Below the pieces are notes generated by a model. That model did not search any database, was not told where the DNA came from, and saw only the letters and a program-made list of their open reading frames with translations. Shown here piece after piece: positions 41,914 to 50,588 of a stretch of 64,000 nucleotides of DNA; positions within the stretch are counted from its first letter, which is position 1, and every line of letters begins with the position of its first letter. Made by a program: the position numbers and the translations under genes. The DNA is from Terriglobia bacterium (GTDB taxonomy: Bacteria > Acidobacteriota > Terriglobia > Acidiferrales > UBA7541): NCBI GenBank assembly GCA_020072785.1, contig JAIQGG010000004.1, positions 124,001-188,000 on the forward strand, read 5' to 3'.

Positions 41914-42834
41914 ATGGACATCCAGGCGATCGACTTTATGTATTACGTGGCCACCCAGGAGTTCATGGAGCGCTGGGACAAGGCCAAAGAAGGCGAACTA
42001 CTGTGCCGGATGGAACGCGCCATAGGCGGGCTGCCGCGCTATGAGTCCATCGAGGCCATGCTGGCGAAGATGGACGCCGCGGGTGTGGAAAAGGTTTTCA
42101 TTACCCAGTGCAAGATGTGGTCGTACTGGCGCAAGTGGATGTATATGGATACGCAGCTCGAGGACGTGCTGCAATACACGGAAAAATATCCCAACCGCTT
42201 CGTGGGCCTTGCCGGGTATAACCCCTTCCGCATCAAGGACAGCCTGCGGGAAATCGAAACCGCGGTGACCAAGCACAACTTCAAAGGCGTGTACGTACAC
42301 ATCTACGGGTTCGACATCGGGCTGGACGACAAGAAGATGTATCCGCTGTATGCCAAGTGCGAAGAGTTGGGCGTGCCGGTATCGCTGCAGGTGGGGCACG
42401 TGCTGGAAGCCATGCCCAGCGAAGGCGGACGGCCCATGCATCTGGATCGCGTGGCGTGCGACTTTCCGCAATTGAAGCTGATCGGGGCGCATACCGGCTG
42501 GCCATGGGTGGATGAGCTGGTTTCGGTCTGCTATAAGTGGGATAACATCTGGCTGGGGGTGGACGCCTGGATGCCCAAGTACCTTCCGCCGCAGGTGCTG
42601 CAGTTCATCAACAGCCGCATGGGAAGAGACCGCTGCTTGTGGGGTACGAATGGCCTGCCGTGGAAAGAGAACCTGGAACAGCTGGAGCAACTGGGCTTGA
42701 AGGAAGAGACGAAGCAGAAGCTGTTGCGGGGTAATGCGGTGGAGCTATTCGGGCTGGAGGAAAAGACGCCGGCCGCAAAAGTAGCCGCCGCGCCCGCGGC
42801 CAAGATGCATCTTGTGGAAGGCCACCTACACTGA
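41914..42834 (+). CDS. Amidohydrolase-2 family protein (ACMSD-like fold)
   Basis: Metal-dependent hydrolase or decarboxylase of the amidohydrolase-2 group (PF04909-like). ATG 41914 follows GGGAG by 7 nt. The TIM-barrel pattern is visible: MLAKMDAAGVEKVFI, RFVGLAGYNPF, GVYVHIYGFDIGL, LIGAHTGWPWVDEL and the C-terminal RCLWGTNGLPW, where family members have the metal-site Asp (here Asn). The usual N-terminal HxH is not seen (MDIQAIDFMYYV), so metal binding may be altered. First gene of the bcr operon; it may act on a ring-cleaved or hydrated CoA intermediate. Confidence 0.82.
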   Translation: MDIQAIDFMYYVATQEFMERWDKAKEGELLCRMERAIGGLPRYESIEAMLAKMDAAGVEKVFITQCKMWSYWRKWMYMDTQLEDVLQYTEKYPNRFVGLAGYNPFRIKDSLREIETAVTKHNFKGVYVHIYGFDIGLDDKKMYPLYAKCEELGVPVSLQVGHVLEAMPSEGGRPMHLDRVACDFPQLKLIGAHTGWPWVDELVSVCYKWDNIWLGVDAWMPKYLPPQVLQFINSRMGRDRCLWGTNGLPWKENLEQLEQLGLKEETKQKLLRGNAVELFGLEEKTPAAKVAAAPAAKMHLVEGHLH

Positions 42835-43607
42835 TGACTGCGGGGAGCGTACAGGGCAAGGCCGTGGTGATCACCGGGGGGGCCCGGGGGATCGGGCGGG
42901 CGCTGGCACAGGCCTTTGCGGAGGCCGGTGCGGATATTCTTATCGGTGATTTGCGCGCGGAGGAAGCGGAAGCCACGGCTGGGGAAATTGCGCGGGCGAC
43001 GGGACGGAAAGTGTTCGCAGCGGGCGCGGACGTGACGCGGCTGGAGGATGCCCAGAAACTGCGGGATGCGGGGATCGTACAGCTGGGGCGGATCGATGTG
43101 CTGGTGAACTGCGCAGGGTGGGACCGGCTGATGCCGTTTCTGAAGACCACTCCGGAGCTGTGGGACCGCATCATCGGGATTAACTATCGCGGAGTAATTC
43201 ACACCTGTTATGCTGTGTTGCCGCACATGAAAGAGCGCAAGCAGGGATGCATCGTGAACATCAGTTCGGATTCGGCGCGGGTGGGATCGATGGGCGAAGC
43301 GGTGTATGCCGGGGCCAAGGCTGCGGTGGTGGCGTTTTCGAAAACGCTGGCGCGGGAACACGCGCGGGACAATATCCGGGTGAACGTGATCTGTCCGGGG
43401 CTGGTGGATACGCCGCTGCTGGCGGAGATCCAGAAGGAAGAGTTTGGCGGGAAAGTGATCGGGGCGGTGATCGGAGCCATCCCGTTGAAGCGGCTGGGGC
43501 GCGCGGAAGAGATCGCGCCGCTGGCGGTGTTCCTGGCGTCGGATGCGGCCGGGTACATCACGGGGCAAGTCACGAGCGTGGATGGCGGATTGACGATGGT
43601 GGGGTAG
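42834..43607 (+). CDS. Short-chain dehydrogenase/reductase
   Basis: NAD(P)-dependent oxidoreductase of classical SDR type. Cofactor motif TGGARGIGRA at residues 14-23, NCAGW near residue 92, catalytic Ser in NISSDSARVG and YAGAK near residue 160. The 257 residues fit the family. It overlaps the preceding gene by 1 bp and precedes the reductase subunits. It resembles 3-hydroxyacyl-CoA and 2-hydroxycyclohexanecarboxyl-CoA dehydrogenases (BadH type), which act after ring reduction; substrate is inferred from position. Confidence 0.88.
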   Translation: MTAGSVQGKAVVITGGARGIGRALAQAFAEAGADILIGDLRAEEAEATAGEIARATGRKVFAAGADVTRLEDAQKLRDAGIVQLGRIDVLVNCAGWDRLMPFLKTTPELWDRIIGINYRGVIHTCYAVLPHMKERKQGCIVNISSDSARVGSMGEAVYAGAKAAVVAFSKTLAREHARDNIRVNVICPGLVDTPLLAEIQKEEFGGKVIGAVIGAIPLKRLGRAEEIAPLAVFLASDAAGYITGQVTSVDGGLTMVG

Positions 43608-43628
43608 GGAAGAGGCAGGAGGAAGAGG

Positions 43629-44801
43629 ATGACGGAAACGTTGGCCTTCAATTTTGAACGAACGTTCGACCAATGCATGGCGCTGGTCAGCGACCTGACC
43701 TTCCCCACGGTGGCCGCCTGGAAGCAGGAGCATCCCGGCGGGCGGGTGATCGGCTATTTTCCAGTGTACGCGCCGAGCGAAATCATTCATGCCGGAGGGA
43801 TGCTTCCGGTGGCGCTGCACGGCGCCGGGGATGGGCTGGAGCTACAGCACGCCGACGCGCGCTTTGGCTCGTTCATCTGCTCGATCGTAAAGAGCACGCT
43901 GGAACTGGCCATGACCGACCGGCTGGCGCTGATGGACGGGCTGCTGTTTTCAACCATCTGCGATTCGGCGCGCAATCTGGCCTTCGTCATCAAGCGCAAC
44001 CAGCCGGGCAAGTACGTGGACTTTCTGCACCTGCCACACAATCCCAACGGAACGGCCAGCCACGATTTTCTGGCCAGTGAATACCGGCGGCTGATCGGGC
44101 ATCTCCAGGAGCTGACCGGAAAAACGATCAGCGACGAAGCGCTGCGCAACTCCATCGCGGTGTTCAATGAGAACCGCAATCTGCTGCGCCGGCTGTACGA
44201 TTTTCGCAGGGAGTATCCCGAGCGGTTGCGGACCTGGGAGCTGTACGTCCTGATGCGCGCGGGAAATTTCGTACCGGTGGAGACGCACAACGAATGGCTA
44301 CGCGGAGTGCTGGAGGAGCTGCCGGGGCGGACGGGCAAGCGGCGCGACGCCATCCGCGTGGTGGTCGAAGGCTCGTTCTGCGAGCAGCCGCCGCTGGACC
44401 TCATCCGGGTGATGGAAGAAGCGGGCTGCACGATCGCGGACGACGATTTTATCCTCGGGCGGCGCTGGTTCAACTCGGATATACCCGTGGAGGGGGATCC
44501 GCTGATGAATCTGGCGGAGAGCTATCAGGACCGCTCGGTGTATTCCTCGGTGCGGCATGACAACCGGAATCCGCGCCAGAAGCAGCTGGTCGAGAAAGTG
44601 AAGCATGCGAAAGCCCAGGCGGTGGTTTTTCTGACCGCGAAATTCTGCGAGCCGGCCTGTTTCGATTACGTGCTGTTCAAGCGCGAGCTGGAAGCGGCGA
44701 AGATTCCGCATCTGCCGCTGGAATTCGAGGAAAAGGCCTACACGTTCGACCGCTTCCGGATGGAAGTGGAAACCTTTGTGGAATCCCTGCTCTTTGAGTG
44801 A
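43629..44801 (+). CDS. bcrC: Class I benzoyl-CoA reductase subunit C-like protein
   Basis: Subunit of the 2-hydroxyacyl-CoA dehydratase/benzoyl-CoA reductase family that, with subunit B, forms the substrate-binding [4Fe-4S] half (BcrC/BadD). The cysteines expected to bind clusters are present (FICSIVKST, TICDSARNL, KFCEPACFDY). Family landmarks are YFPVYAPSEIIHAGGMLPV at the N-terminus and DDDFILGRRW. 390 residues, as BcrC. Followed by B, A and D in the same order as in Thauera and Rhodopseudomonas. A 2-hydroxyacyl-CoA dehydratase role cannot be excluded by sequence reading alone. Confidence 0.86.
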   Translation: MTETLAFNFERTFDQCMALVSDLTFPTVAAWKQEHPGGRVIGYFPVYAPSEIIHAGGMLPVALHGAGDGLELQHADARFGSFICSIVKSTLELAMTDRLALMDGLLFSTICDSARNLAFVIKRNQPGKYVDFLHLPHNPNGTASHDFLASEYRRLIGHLQELTGKTISDEALRNSIAVFNENRNLLRRLYDFRREYPERLRTWELYVLMRAGNFVPVETHNEWLRGVLEELPGRTGKRRDAIRVVVEGSFCEQPPLDLIRVMEEAGCTIADDDFILGRRWFNSDIPVEGDPLMNLAESYQDRSVYSSVRHDNRNPRQKQLVEKVKHAKAQAVVFLTAKFCEPACFDYVLFKRELEAAKIPHLPLEFEEKAYTFDRFRMEVETFVESLLFE

Positions 44802-44819
44802 GCGGGGAGTGAGGGAGTC

Positions 44820-46160
44820 ATGTCCAACACCGAAAAGACCGATTATCGCGGGCAGATTCACCAGTTGCAGAAGGAGATGATGGTCGAGTGGTACCAGAAG
44901 CTCGACGAATCGGCGACGACGGGGAAGCCGCCGGCGGTGTCGCTGATGATTTCCGGCAACTGCGTCGAGTTGCTGGAGGCGTTCGACTTGCTGCCGCTGT
45001 ATCCGGAGGTGAACGCGCTGCAGCTGGCCATCCGGCGGCAGTCGCTCGAACCGATTCTGGTGGCGGAGGAGATGGGTTACGCCACCGACAACTGCGCCTA
45101 CGTGAAGGCGGATATCGGGGCCATGGTGAAGGGAATCACGCCCGCCGGAGGGAAGCTTCCGGTGGCCGCGCTGGCGCTGTGCAATTTCGTGGGATGCAAC
45201 GTCTATACGAAGTGGTTCGAGCACATCGCGGAGTTTCAGAAGTCGCCGCTGTTCATGCTGGACGTGCCGTTTCTGCGCACCGATTCGCCGAGCAAGGAGG
45301 ACATTGCCTACGTGGTGCGGCAGCTGCACGATCTGGTGAAGCAGCTGGAGCAGATCAGCGGGAAGAAATTCGACATGGACCGGTTCCGGGAGGCGGTGCG
45401 GAATTCGGCGCGGGTGGAGGAGTTGTGGTCGCGCATCAAGCATCTCTCGAGGAAAAAACCGTCTCCCTATGATGCGTATTTCGACGCCATCTCGCTGATG
45501 GGGCCGCTGTATGTGTATCGCGCGAATCCGCGCGGGGTGCACTTTTTCGAGGTGGCGCTGAAAGAATACGAGGGGATGGTGGAGCGCGGCGAAGGGCCGT
45601 TCGAAAAGGAGAAATTCCGGGTGGTGCTGGAAGGGCCGCCGCCGTATCCGTTCTTCCGCACGTTCCGGGACATGTTCGCGAAGTGGGGAGCGTGCGCGGT
45701 GGCTTCGACATATTCGACGGTGGGCGGGCTGTGGGAGTTCGGTTTCCGGCACGATCCCGCGGAGCCGTTCGAGGCGATCGCGCTGCACATGATCGAAAAC
45801 AACGTAACCAATCGCAACTACCTGCAGCGCTACGACCAGATCCGGCGGTATGTGGAGGAGTGGAACGCGGACGGGCTGATCATCCACTTCGTGAAGAGCT
45901 GCCGGCTGTTTTCTGCGGGGCAGGGAGACATGCGCGATTACTTCACGAAGGAGCTGGGGATCCCGACGCTGTATCTCGAGTCGGACATCGAGGACCCGCG
46001 CTACTTCTCCGAGGCGCAGATCAAGAACCGCATGGACGCGTTTTTCGAATCGCTGGGGCATGCCCCGGCGCGCACGGTGGCGCAACTGGGTGCGGGAAGG
46101 GCGGGCTCGGGCATTCCCATGGTTCCCACCCAGAGTCCGAAGTTGAAGGTCTTGAATTGA
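44820..46160 (+). CDS. bcrB: Class I benzoyl-CoA reductase subunit B-like protein
   Basis: Partner of subunit C (BcrB/BadE). 446 residues. Cysteines in SGNCVELLEAFD, NFVGCNVYTKWFEH and VKSCRLFSAGQGD match positions that bind [4Fe-4S] clusters in the family; the SGN-C and FVKSC-R segments are typical. The start ATG at 44820 lies 18 bp after the previous stop. The C-terminal 40 residues (after YFSEAQIKNRMDAFFESL) are an Ala/Gly-rich extension. Confidence 0.86.
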   Translation: MSNTEKTDYRGQIHQLQKEMMVEWYQKLDESATTGKPPAVSLMISGNCVELLEAFDLLPLYPEVNALQLAIRRQSLEPILVAEEMGYATDNCAYVKADIGAMVKGITPAGGKLPVAALALCNFVGCNVYTKWFEHIAEFQKSPLFMLDVPFLRTDSPSKEDIAYVVRQLHDLVKQLEQISGKKFDMDRFREAVRNSARVEELWSRIKHLSRKKPSPYDAYFDAISLMGPLYVYRANPRGVHFFEVALKEYEGMVERGEGPFEKEKFRVVLEGPPPYPFFRTFRDMFAKWGACAVASTYSTVGGLWEFGFRHDPAEPFEAIALHMIENNVTNRNYLQRYDQIRRYVEEWNADGLIIHFVKSCRLFSAGQGDMRDYFTKELGIPTLYLESDIEDPRYFSEAQIKNRMDAFFESLGHAPARTVAQLGAGRAGSGIPMVPTQSPKLKVLN

Positions 46161-46177
46161 GGAGCGAGGTGAAGACG

Positions 46178-47020
46178 ATGCGCTATGCAGCGGGAGTGGA
46201 CGTCGGATCGACGCAGACCAAGGCGGTCATCCTGCAGGACGACGGGAACGAGAAGAAGATGATCGCCACGGCGCTGGTGGATACCGGCGCGAACGTGCAG
46301 AAGGCCGGGGGCAACGGCTTTCAGGCGGCGTGCAAGGAGGCCGGGATTGCGCCGGAGCAAGTGGGCTACGTGGTGGGCACGGGCTACGGGCGGTACAAGA
46401 TTCAGTTCGGCAATACGCAGATGACGGAGATCAGCTGCCACGCGCGCGGCGCACATTTTCTCTTTCCCAACACGCGCACGGTGATCGATATGGGAGGGCA
46501 GGACAGCAAGGCCATCAGCATCGGCCCAGAGGGGAACGTGCTGGATTTCGTGATGAACGACAAATGCGCCGCGGGGACCGGGCGGTTCCTGGCCAACGCC
46601 GCCGATGTGCTGGCGATGCCGCTCGATGACATGGGGCCGTTTTCGCTCAAGGGAAAGAATCCGGTGAAGATCACGACGGTGTGCACGGTGTTCGTCGAGT
46701 CGGACATTCTTTCCTATCTGGCGCAGGGAAAGAAGGCGGAAGACGTGCTGAGCGGTGTGAACCTGGCGATCGCACGGCGGACGGTCTCTCTGGCGCGGCG
46801 CGTGCCGGTCGAGCCGGCGATCACCATGACCGGCGGGGTAGCGCGCAACGTGGGGATGGTGAAGGCGCTTGAGGACGTGCTGGGAGTGAAACTGCAGATC
46901 AGCCCGCTGGCGCATTTTGCGGGAGCGATTGGCGCAGCTTTGTATGCTCTGGAAAAAATGGATCAGGATTCCCAACCGGGAGTCCAGGATGGTGCGCATG
47001 TTGCGAATCGCGGGAATTGA
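46178..47020 (+). CDS. bcrA: Class I benzoyl-CoA reductase ATPase subunit A-like
   Basis: ASKHA-fold ATPase of the BcrA/BadF/HgdC family: it couples ATP hydrolysis to low-potential electron transfer from a bridging [4Fe-4S] cluster. GVDVGSTQTKAVIL is the phosphate loop; cluster cysteines lie in NDKCAAGTGRF and TVCTVFVESD. The ATG at 46178 is preferred (GAGG about 8 nt upstream); GTG at 46169 is possible. 280 residues. The stop overlaps the start of subunit D. Confidence 0.88.
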   Translation: MRYAAGVDVGSTQTKAVILQDDGNEKKMIATALVDTGANVQKAGGNGFQAACKEAGIAPEQVGYVVGTGYGRYKIQFGNTQMTEISCHARGAHFLFPNTRTVIDMGGQDSKAISIGPEGNVLDFVMNDKCAAGTGRFLANAADVLAMPLDDMGPFSLKGKNPVKITTVCTVFVESDILSYLAQGKKAEDVLSGVNLAIARRTVSLARRVPVEPAITMTGGVARNVGMVKALEDVLGVKLQISPLAHFAGAIGAALYALEKMDQDSQPGVQDGAHVANRGN

Positions 47021-47870
47021 CGTCGGCACGGGATTTACCAAGGCGGTGGTGATCGGAGTGGCTTCGGCGGACGGGCAAACGCCCGCGGCGGAGGGCGCGC
47101 CTGAAATTCTGGGGCGTGCATCGCTGCGCACGGGAGTGGAGATGGAGAAGGCGGCGCGCGAAGCGCTGGCCGCGGCGCTGGAAGCGGCCGGGCAGCGGGA
47201 TGCGGAGGTGCGCTACGTAGCCGCGACGGGCTTCGGGCGGCATGCCGTCTCTTTCCGCGACATCCAGATCACGGAAATCACCAGCAGCGCGCGCGGCGCG
47301 CGGTTCCTCTATCCGCATGCCACCTGCGTGCTGGACATCGGCAGCCAAACCACGCGGGCGATCACGCTGACGGAGACCGGGCGGGTCAACCAGTTCAAGT
47401 CCAATGACAAGTGCGCGGCCGGATCGGGGAGCTTCATCGCGCGGGCCACCAAGTATCTGGAAATTCCGCTGGAGCAGGCCGGAGAAAAAGCGCTCGACGC
47501 GGACAAGCCGCAGGCCATCAGCAGCATCTGCGCGGTGCTGGCGGAGAGCGAAATCATCAACCACGTTAGCGCCGGGGTGAGCCTGGAGAACATTCTGGCG
47601 GGGATCTACGAATCGCTGGCCGACCGCGCCGGGATGCTGCTGAAGCGCACCGGGATGGGCAAGGACCTGGTGTTCATCGGCGGGGTGGCGCGGCAGCGCG
47701 GCATGCTGCGGGCGCTCGAGAACCGGCTGAAGGTGACAGTGCACGTTCCCGAGAACGCCGAATACGTGTGCGCGCTGGGAGCGGCGCTGCTGGGACTGCA
47801 GCGGCTGCGGGCCACGGAGAATGCGCGGCGCACGGAAACGGCGGGCAATTCCGCCACGGTCGCCGCCTAA
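46989..47870 (+). CDS. bcrD: Class I benzoyl-CoA reductase ATPase subunit D-like
   Basis: Second ASKHA ATPase (BcrD/BadG), forming with subunit A the heterodimeric electron activase. Phosphate loop IAGIDVGTGFTKAVV, cluster cysteines in NDKCAAGSGSF and SICAVLAESEI. Start ATG at 46989 (MVRMLRIAGIDVG), overlapping the previous gene by 32 bp; ATG 46998 is an alternative. Two different ATPase genes, rather than one as in 2-hydroxyglutaryl-CoA dehydratase, is the main argument for a benzoyl-CoA-reductase-type enzyme. Confidence 0.87.
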   Translation: MVRMLRIAGIDVGTGFTKAVVIGVASADGQTPAAEGAPEILGRASLRTGVEMEKAAREALAAALEAAGQRDAEVRYVAATGFGRHAVSFRDIQITEITSSARGARFLYPHATCVLDIGSQTTRAITLTETGRVNQFKSNDKCAAGSGSFIARATKYLEIPLEQAGEKALDADKPQAISSICAVLAESEIINHVSAGVSLENILAGIYESLADRAGMLLKRTGMGKDLVFIGGVARQRGMLRALENRLKVTVHVPENAEYVCALGAALLGLQRLRATENARRTETAGNSATVAA

Positions 47871-47952
47871 GGCGGCCACCGGGCCATCGCGGCACGGCGC
47901 GGGGGAAGGGGGCTTCCTCCTGCGGAGCACGCGCGCAGTTCCAGATGTCGGC

Positions 47953-47958
47953 TATAAT
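47953..47958 (+). promoter_or_regulatory. TATAAT box directly before the CoA-transferase start
   Basis: Consensus -10 hexamer ending 8 nt before the GTG at 47967, the spacing expected for a leaderless transcript. No clear -35 box and no ribosome binding site in between. Confidence 0.55.
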
Positions 47959-47966
47959 TCCCGCCT

Positions 47967-49163
47967 GTGACCCCCGTTCTCGATTCCATCCGCGTAGTAG
48001 AAATGACCGAGGCCATGGCCGGGCCGTATTGCGCCATGTTGCTGGGCGATTTTGGCGCGGACGTGATCAAGGTGGAGCGGCCGGGCGTGGGCGACCAGGC
48101 GCGCGGGTGGGGCCCGCCGTTTGTGGGCAGCGAATCGGCGTACTTCCTGGCCGCCAATCGCAACAAGAGATCGCTGACGCTGAACTACGATCAGCCGCGC
48201 GGCGCGGAGATGCTGCAGCGGCTGTTGGCGACGGCGGACGTGTTTGTGGTGAACCAGCCGGTGCTGGCGTCGCTCGAGAAGCGCGGGATCGATCCGCAAA
48301 CGCTGTGCGCGAAATATCCGCGGCTCATCTACTGCAGCATTACCGGATACGGATTTACGGGGCCGAAAGCGGGGATGCCGGGGTACGACATCCTGGCGCA
48401 GGCCGAAGCGGGAGTGATGAGCTTTACCGGGGAGCCGGAAGGCAGCCCGATGCGCTATCCAATCGCCATCGCGGACATGACCTGCGGGATGTACGCGGTG
48501 ATGGGGATACTGGGAGCGCTGTTCGCGCGGGAGAGAAGCGGGCAGGGGCAGTTCCTGGAGGTGGCGCTGTTCGATGCGCAACTGACGTGGCTGGCCAACG
48601 CGGGCAGCAGCTACCTGAATGCGGGGGAATTGCCGCGGCGCTGGGGAAACGCGCACCCGAACATCGTGCCGTACCAGGTGTTCCGCGGAAGCGACGCGCG
48701 GCACTTCGTGGTGGGCGTGGGGACGCAGGAGCAGTGGAAACGGCTGCTCCCGATGATGGGATTGGAAGAAGAGCTGGGGAGCGACGCGCGATTTGCGAGC
48801 AACGCGCTGCGCATTGCGAACCGCACGGAGCTGATCGAGAAGCTGCAGAAGCGCTTTGCGCAGGAGCCGGCGGGCTTCTGGCGGGAGAGACTGGCGGCGG
48901 CGGACATCCCAGCGGCGGCGATCCACACGGTGGGCGAAGCGCTGGAGGATGCGCAGACGCTGGCGCGCGGGCTGATCGTGCAACTGGAGCATCCGGCGCT
49001 GGGGCCGGTGAAGAGCATCGCCAATCCGGTGAACTTTGCGAATACGCCGGTGAGCTACCGGCTTCCGCCGCCGCTGCTGGGGGAACATACCCGGGAGGTG
49101 CTGCAGAGCCTGGGGTACAGCGCGGACGAGATGCGGGCCGGGGAGCGCGAAGGGGCGCTCTGA
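47967..49163 (+). CDS. CaiB/BaiF family (type III) CoA-transferase
   Basis: Transfers CoA between carboxylic acids. Family motifs: VVEMTEAMAGPYCAMLLGDF at the N-terminus, GADVIKVERPGVGDQAR, and the catalytic Asp in IAIADMTCGMYAV near residue 170. 398 residues. The start is a GTG at 47967 just 8 nt after a TATAAT box, suggesting leaderless translation; ATG 48003 would cut into the conserved N-terminus. Separated from bcrD by 96 bp. It probably loads an aromatic or dicarboxylic acid with CoA for the upstream enzymes (inference). Confidence 0.9.
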   Translation: MTPVLDSIRVVEMTEAMAGPYCAMLLGDFGADVIKVERPGVGDQARGWGPPFVGSESAYFLAANRNKRSLTLNYDQPRGAEMLQRLLATADVFVVNQPVLASLEKRGIDPQTLCAKYPRLIYCSITGYGFTGPKAGMPGYDILAQAEAGVMSFTGEPEGSPMRYPIAIADMTCGMYAVMGILGALFARERSGQGQFLEVALFDAQLTWLANAGSSYLNAGELPRRWGNAHPNIVPYQVFRGSDARHFVVGVGTQEQWKRLLPMMGLEEELGSDARFASNALRIANRTELIEKLQKRFAQEPAGFWRERLAAADIPAAAIHTVGEALEDAQTLARGLIVQLEHPALGPVKSIANPVNFANTPVSYRLPPPLLGEHTREVLQSLGYSADEMRAGEREGAL

Positions 49164-49323
49164 AGCCGGGTGGGGCGCCGCAAGATTCTGTTTGATTTCT
49201 CAAATAATTGATTTAATTTCGCCCATTCTACTCTCCGGCGCAGCGGGTCTACGTGTGGATGGGCGAGCGAAACGTACGGAAGTAAGCCGGTTGCCTGCCT
49301 TGCGTTTGTCTACCTAAAGAGAA

Positions 49324-49355
49324 GCGGCCGCCGCGAAATTTCCGCGGGCGGCCGC
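49324..49355 (-). terminator. Intrinsic terminator of the aldolase gene
   Basis: Stem GCGGCCGCC / GGCGGCCGC extended by 3 bp past a bulge, loop AAATTTC; on the minus strand followed by TTCTCTTT. Lies 37 bp after the aldolase stop and may also stop plus-strand readthrough from the CoA-transferase gene. Confidence 0.75.
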
Positions 49356-49391
49356 CTCCTCGGGTGGAACCCGTTGTGCTTTCTGCCGCGC

Positions 49392-50471
49392 TTACGCCAC
49401 GGTTACATCCGGGCTCAGATAGACGTCCTGAATCGCGTTGAGCAGGGAGACGCCTTCCTTCATGGGGCGCTGGAAGGCCTTGCGGCCGGAGATAAGGCCC
49501 ATGCCGCCGGCGCGCTTGTTGATGACCGCGGTGAGCACGGCTTCGGCGAAGTCGTTGGCGCCGGAAGCGCCGCCGCTGTTGATGAGCCCGGCGCGGCCCA
49601 TGTAGCAGTTGGCCACCTGGTAGCGGCAGAGGTCGATGGGATGGTCGCTCGACAAGTCGGTGTAGATGCGCTTGTCGAACTTGCCGTAGCTGGAGCCTTC
49701 GGCATTGAGGGCCTGGAAGCCGCCGTTATTTTCCGGGAGCTTCTGCTTGATGATGTCGGCCTCGATGGTGACGCCGAGGTGGTTGGCTTGGCCGGTGAGG
49801 TCGGCGGAGACGTGGTAGTCCTTGTCCTTCTTGAAAGCGCTGTTGCGCAGGTAGCACCACAGGACGGTGGCCATGCCCAGTTCGTGGGCGTGGGCGAAGG
49901 CCTGGCTGACTTCGACGATCTGCCGGGCGCTTTCCGGGGAGCCGTAGTAGATGGTGGCGCCGACGGCAGCGGCGCCCAGGTCGTGGGCCTGCTTGACGGT
50001 GCCGAACATGATCTGGTCGAACTTGTTGGGATAGGTGAGCAGCTCGTTGTGGTTGATCTTCACGATGAAGGGAATCTTGTGGGCGTATTTGCGGGCCACG
50101 GAGCCGAGTACGCCGAAGGTGGAGGCCACGGCGTTGCAGCCGCCCTCGATGGCCAGCTTGACGATGTTTTCGGAGTCGAAGTAGTCGGGGTTCTTGGCGA
50201 AGCTGGCGCCGCCGGAGTGCTCGATGCCCTGGTCCACGGGGAGGATGGAGAGATAGCCGCTGCCGCGCAGCCGCCCGGTGGAGTACATGCGGTGCAGGTT
50301 GGCGAGAACGCGGTTGTTGCGGTCCGAGAGCGAGCCCACGCGGTCGATGAAGTCCGGCCCGGGAAGGTTCAGGCGCTCCCTGGCGATTTTCGGCGCTTTG
50401 AAGCCGAGCAGGTAGTCCGCCTTATCGCCGAGATACTGGGTGATTTGGCTGTTGCTGAGCGTGGTTGCCAT
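49392..50471 (-). CDS. fbaB: Class I fructose-bisphosphate aldolase (DhnA/FbaB type)
   Basis: Cleaves fructose 1,6-bisphosphate to dihydroxyacetone phosphate and glyceraldehyde 3-phosphate via a Schiff base. Family features: [50 protein letters not shown] and GGASGANDF. The 359 residues match the FbaB size class rather than archaeal short forms. AGGAGA lies about 10 nt before the ATG. Last gene of the minus-strand sugar-phosphate block, ending at a strong terminator. Confidence 0.94.
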   Translation of the reverse strand: MATTLSNSQITQYLGDKADYLLGFKAPKIARERLNLPGPDFIDRVGSLSDRNNRVLANLHRMYSTGRLRGSGYLSILPVDQGIEHSGGASFAKNPDYFDSENIVKLAIEGGCNAVASTFGVLGSVARKYAHKIPFIVKINHNELLTYPNKFDQIMFGTVKQAHDLGAAAVGATIYYGSPESARQIVEVSQAFAHAHELGMATVLWCYLRNSAFKKDKDYHVSADLTGQANHLGVTIEADIIKQKLPENNGGFQALNAEGSSYGKFDKRIYTDLSSDHPIDLCRYQVANCYMGRAGLINSGGASGANDFAEAVLTAVINKRAGGMGLISGRKAFQRPMKEGVSLLNAIQDVYLSPDVTVA

Positions 50472-50588
50472 GACTCGTTGTCTCCTAAGATGCGGCGGTG
50501 GGAAGAAGGCGGGCCGCCGCTGGGTCCATCATCGCTAGCAATTTACCACTTTTTGGGGGAATGGGCTGCGCGGGAAACGGCTCCGGGG

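Noticed and set aside
43629-47870. 2-Hydroxyglutaryl-CoA dehydratase with activator
   Set aside because: That system has one activator gene; here two different ASKHA ATPases follow the catalytic subunits in bcr/bad order. Not fully excluded for substrate.
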